Below, piece by piece: positions 61,268 to 64,000 of a stretch of 64,000 bases of DNA. The notes under the pieces are model-generated. The model saw only the letters and a program-made list of their open reading frames with translations, had not been told where the DNA came from and made no database searches. This DNA is from Stenopsyche tienmushanensis (taxonomy: Eukaryota; Arthropoda; Insecta; Trichoptera; Stenopsychidae). The translations under genes and the position numbers were made by a program. The stretch spans positions 372,001 through 436,000 of the forward strand of contig WACJ01000259.1 in the NCBI GenBank assembly GCA_008973525.1, in the 5' to 3' direction. How positions within the stretch are numbered: the stretch's first letter is position 1; the number at the start of each line of letters is the position of its first letter.

Positions 61268-61754
61268 GTTTAGGCGGACATATGCAAAATAATAACGAAA
61301 GTTTCAACGCTGCTCTCTGGCGCTTGGCTCCAAAATATCGATCGAACAATTCAAACTGACAACTTTTATTGCCGCATGTATTTTCAACGAAGGTATCACC
61401 TTCCTGCTGCATATGATGGAAATGATAAGCATCACAATTGGACCGCAAGCAAAAATAATTACCAACAAAAGTATTCTCTATGCTTTTGGCATAGCAGATT
61501 AGATGTAACTATTGAATTTTTAATTTTATTTGCACATAAACATCGGTTCAATTTTAAACGCGTTTTTCTCAAAATTACATTTTTCAAGCTAATGGAAGTG
61601 CTCCTAATGAAATTTGGTAGACACTCTTTTAGGCCCAACAAGGTAGAAACGTCCCTTGAATGTCTCTCTGTAACATGGAAAAAAATAATTAAACTAATAT
61701 CTCCTATACTGTGTGTGTTATTCATTTTTAAAATAAGGTAGTTTCCCTGCCGCA
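61268..61754 (+). pseudogene. transposase-like remnant ending in a MITE-type terminal repeat
   Basis: Plus-strand pieces in shifting frames read GGHMQNNNESFNAALWRLAP and then FIAACIFNEGITFLLHMMEM, a motif order (N.NESFN..W...P; ..A...FN.G) I associate with an insect DNA-transposon protein of possible Mutator-like type. The segment ends ATAAGGTAGTTTCCCTGCCG-CA at 61754, the same terminal repeat as the 111-bp MITE at 15988-16098. The family name is uncertain. Confidence 0.5.
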
Positions 61755-62463
61755 GCGTGTATATAATACGTAAAATCTTTTGACGACACTACTAATTGTG
61801 AAATTACTAGTACGTGCGAGGATATACCTTCACCTTAATTATGTTAAATATGTGATATATTAGGGGTATCAGAAATAAAACCATTACTTTAGTAAAATAT
61901 AGTTTGTGTTGGTGTAAATTATTATGCCCAGAAACGGTTGGTTGTGTGCAGAATTATAAAAACAAGACGAAACAATTACTGCAGATTATAATTGTTGACA
62001 ATTAGAATAAACAAAAATCTGAAGGTTAAATGACAAAGTTTAACGAAATGCAATGAGATTATTTATAAAAATAATGCGAGCCATTACACGACAAGAATGA
62101 CTCATGAAAAAAACTCGAAGTGAACTAAGAGATTCTATCGTATCCTCCTATATCCATCACATATCGCTCGATTGGATTACTATCTGTTTAGATCAATCGA
62201 ACGCGATGATATGATTAAACTGTTTCATTATACGGCCAAGGTCAAAAAATTTCACTTTTACTTTTGTTACGTTGTATTTTAAATCGGCTAATTTAGATAG
62301 AAAAGATTATTATAAAGTTAAAAAAACGAATGGTTTTCCATCTGATACCCTTAATATAAAATTGCTTAATTAAGAATATATCATATGAATATACATAAAA
62401 TAAAATTGTTTCGAAGATGTTCCTTGATTGACAGTTCGCAAAAATCCATATAAAAAGTGAAGA

Positions 62464-62593
62464 TCATTCTTTCTTGCAAGGTCCTATACAACACGGGACA
62501 TTTTTGTCCCTCGATACATTTGCGAGATTGACGCTGTCCGCATTAGTCAACGCTCTTATATCTCTCTCGGCCATTTTTTCCAAAGCTACCCAC
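62464..62593 (-). CDS. last coding exon of an unidentified gene
   Basis: An acceptor (TATGCTTTTAG) ends at 62594 on the minus strand, and the frame WVALEKMAERDIRALTNADS..VNLANVSRDKNVPCCIGPCK-KE runs to a TGA at 62464-62466. Residue composition is that of a real protein, and the CC..C..K ending could be a palmitoylated or cytoplasmic tail. The frame is also open upstream to an ATG at 62688, so a tiny standalone gene is possible but less likely. I do not recognise the family. Upstream exons must lie beyond the repeat at 63.1-63.6 kb or outside the window. Confidence 0.5.
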
Positions 62594-63079
62594 CTAAAAG
62601 CATAAACATATTGATTAGTTATCACTTCCGAATAATCAGTTTCATGTGGCAAAAGGATGTACACTGTGATAAAATGTAATTTACTCATTGTTAAATATAT
62701 TTACACAATGTAACATTGCGCATCAGGCATTGCTATTTAATAAATTTAAAGCAATTCTCAATATTTCACCAGACGGAGCATTAGCAATTTAAATATCATA
62801 CATTTTTTTAATATACATTGATTTCATATATTCAAAGATTGGTAAGGATGATGTTAAATTTTATGATATACGTTGTATAAATGCGGCTTCCTGAAATACT
62901 TTAGTATTCTTGGGCTCTATAATGGATCTTGTGTGATGGTTCTGAGACTTGACAAAATATCTTCAGTAGTCACAGTGGCTCAAATTATAATTTAAGGATA
63001 TTTCTGCTTCATATACAATAAAACTAAATACCTAACTACTTAAAAGCTATTTGACTACTCCTAATTACAACGCTTATAC

Positions 63080-63620
63080 AATTTTATTTATTTAAACTAT
63101 TGGTTACTTGACTATTACTTATTTACAGATTAAATACTTAAATTTTCTTTTAACAGCAAGCTAGTACTCAGTTTATCTACTATTCGTTGCTACTTTTACA
63201 AATCTCGGCTTGCTTGTCACTCGCTATCTCTAACATAGTTGATACTACCCAAATAATATGGAGCGTGATGAACCTTACCGGTTCTGAGCCAAGAAGCTTT
63301 AGGAAGAGAGCAAAGACAAGAAAAACATCAAGCAGACGGCCCTGATTAGAAGCGAATGAAGAATTTCACTTTGCAACGATAACAGTATTATCTTCCGTTG
63401 GCTTTCTATATCATTTTGATAATCGCCGAACAGAGGGTCAACCTGAAATAGGAAACCACTCAGTCTCAAATTTGTTCAGGTAAGATGCACGCGAATGGGG
63501 AGACACTCTCAGTTGGTGTAAGAGTGAATCCAATATACATTTAAGCGTCACATATGACTTCACCCTAACTCGGCAATACTCTAGCGAGTAAAGGAGGGAC
63601 TTTGCAGGGAATAAGGGGGT
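63080..63620 (+). repeat. repeat family A copy 4
   Basis: CTTATTTACAGATTAAATAC and AGCAAGCTAGTACTCAG match 9780-9840. ACATCAAGCAGACGG, CAACGATAACAGTATTATCT and TGACTTCACCCTAACTCGGC match 38910-39060. Confidence 0.65.
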
Positions 63621-64000
63621 TTGGACAATTCGCTGCCAGTTCTGGAAGAAGCTAGTTTAAATCGGAAGTTAGACATCTATTATTAAGTCCAGATGTCAGA
63701 AAGTTGTCTATAAGATTCTACATTTAACAGCAATTGAAGAAGTAGACTATTGAATTATTCTCCATAGAATCCTCCTTCCGCACATTTAATGCCAAAACTA
63801 ACGCACAACTTTTTGAATGCGCCGTATGCGCGGAGATCAGTTACTACGTCTGCGTGTCAGAAGAACTTCCGGCACGGCAGAGCCCCCAGAGCTGCTCCAA
63901 TTTATTTAATAGAAATGGATTGGCGGCGGTTATGACACTACACCAGGCAAATTGTTCCATCATCAGGTCTTTCAATAATGACTTTCAAATTGTAACTGTT
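63621..64000. other. window end, nothing recognised
   Basis: No gene or repeat supported. Confidence 0.4.

Noticed and set aside
1..64000. CRISPR array, operon, phage or toxin system
   Set aside because: Spliced insect genes and eukaryotic transposons throughout; no regularly spaced direct repeats or ribosome-binding-site-led gene clusters were seen.

Overview
The window is a piece of an insect nuclear genome. It has spliced genes with GT-AG introns, no operons, and AT-rich non-coding DNA containing many decayed transposons. Two genes are clear insect orthologues: the nuclear receptor Hr39 and the SR splicing factor Rbp1 (SRSF3-like). CpG-dense islands beside promoters and the mix of mariner, Tigger/pogo, hAT and piggyBac remnants would fit a hymenopteran such as an ant or wasp, but the order is a guess.

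Layout: (1) 198-1095, plus strand: the last four exons of an astacin zinc metalloprotease. (2) 1096-6018: AT-rich DNA with a piggyBac-type element that holds a dead mariner. (3) 6019-12830, minus strand: a complete 16-coding-exon Hr39 model of 914 residues in which every splice phase agrees. One intron carries a mariner with an LTR fragment inside it, and another carries a LINE-type repeat. (4) 13.6-20.5 kb: a small GC-rich possible exon, short MITEs and an LTR copy. (5) 20612-22542, plus strand: a two-exon, membrane-anchored serine protease homologue that lacks catalytic residues. (6) 22.6-47 kb: a transposon-rich gene desert with nested Tigger/pogo elements, a hAT with a perfect 8-bp target duplication, piggyBac elements, mariner remnants, a LINE reverse transcriptase tail and several unnamed repeat families (called A, B, C, D and H here). 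(7) 47.5-50.1 kb: two GC/CpG-rich islands. (8) 50386-55621, plus strand: Rbp1, encoding 149 residues, with a candidate alternative or poison exon inside its long second intron. (9) 56.8-59.3 kb: a Tigger transposase split by a hAT MITE, then a Jockey-like reverse transcriptase scrap. (10) 59.3-64 kb: AT-rich DNA, a transposase-like remnant with a MITE partner at 16 kb, the last exon of an unidentified minus-strand gene (62464-62593), and another copy of repeat family A.

The host genes do not form one pathway. Hr39 is a DNA-binding regulator, Rbp1 a splicing regulator, and the astacin and the protease homologue are secreted or cell-surface proteins. I found no CRISPR array, rRNA, tRNA or prokaryote-style system. 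The most distinctive content is the nested transposon structure, the degenerate transmembrane protease homologue, the extra Rbp1 exon, and a probable link between a short MITE and a larger transposase remnant through shared terminal repeats.
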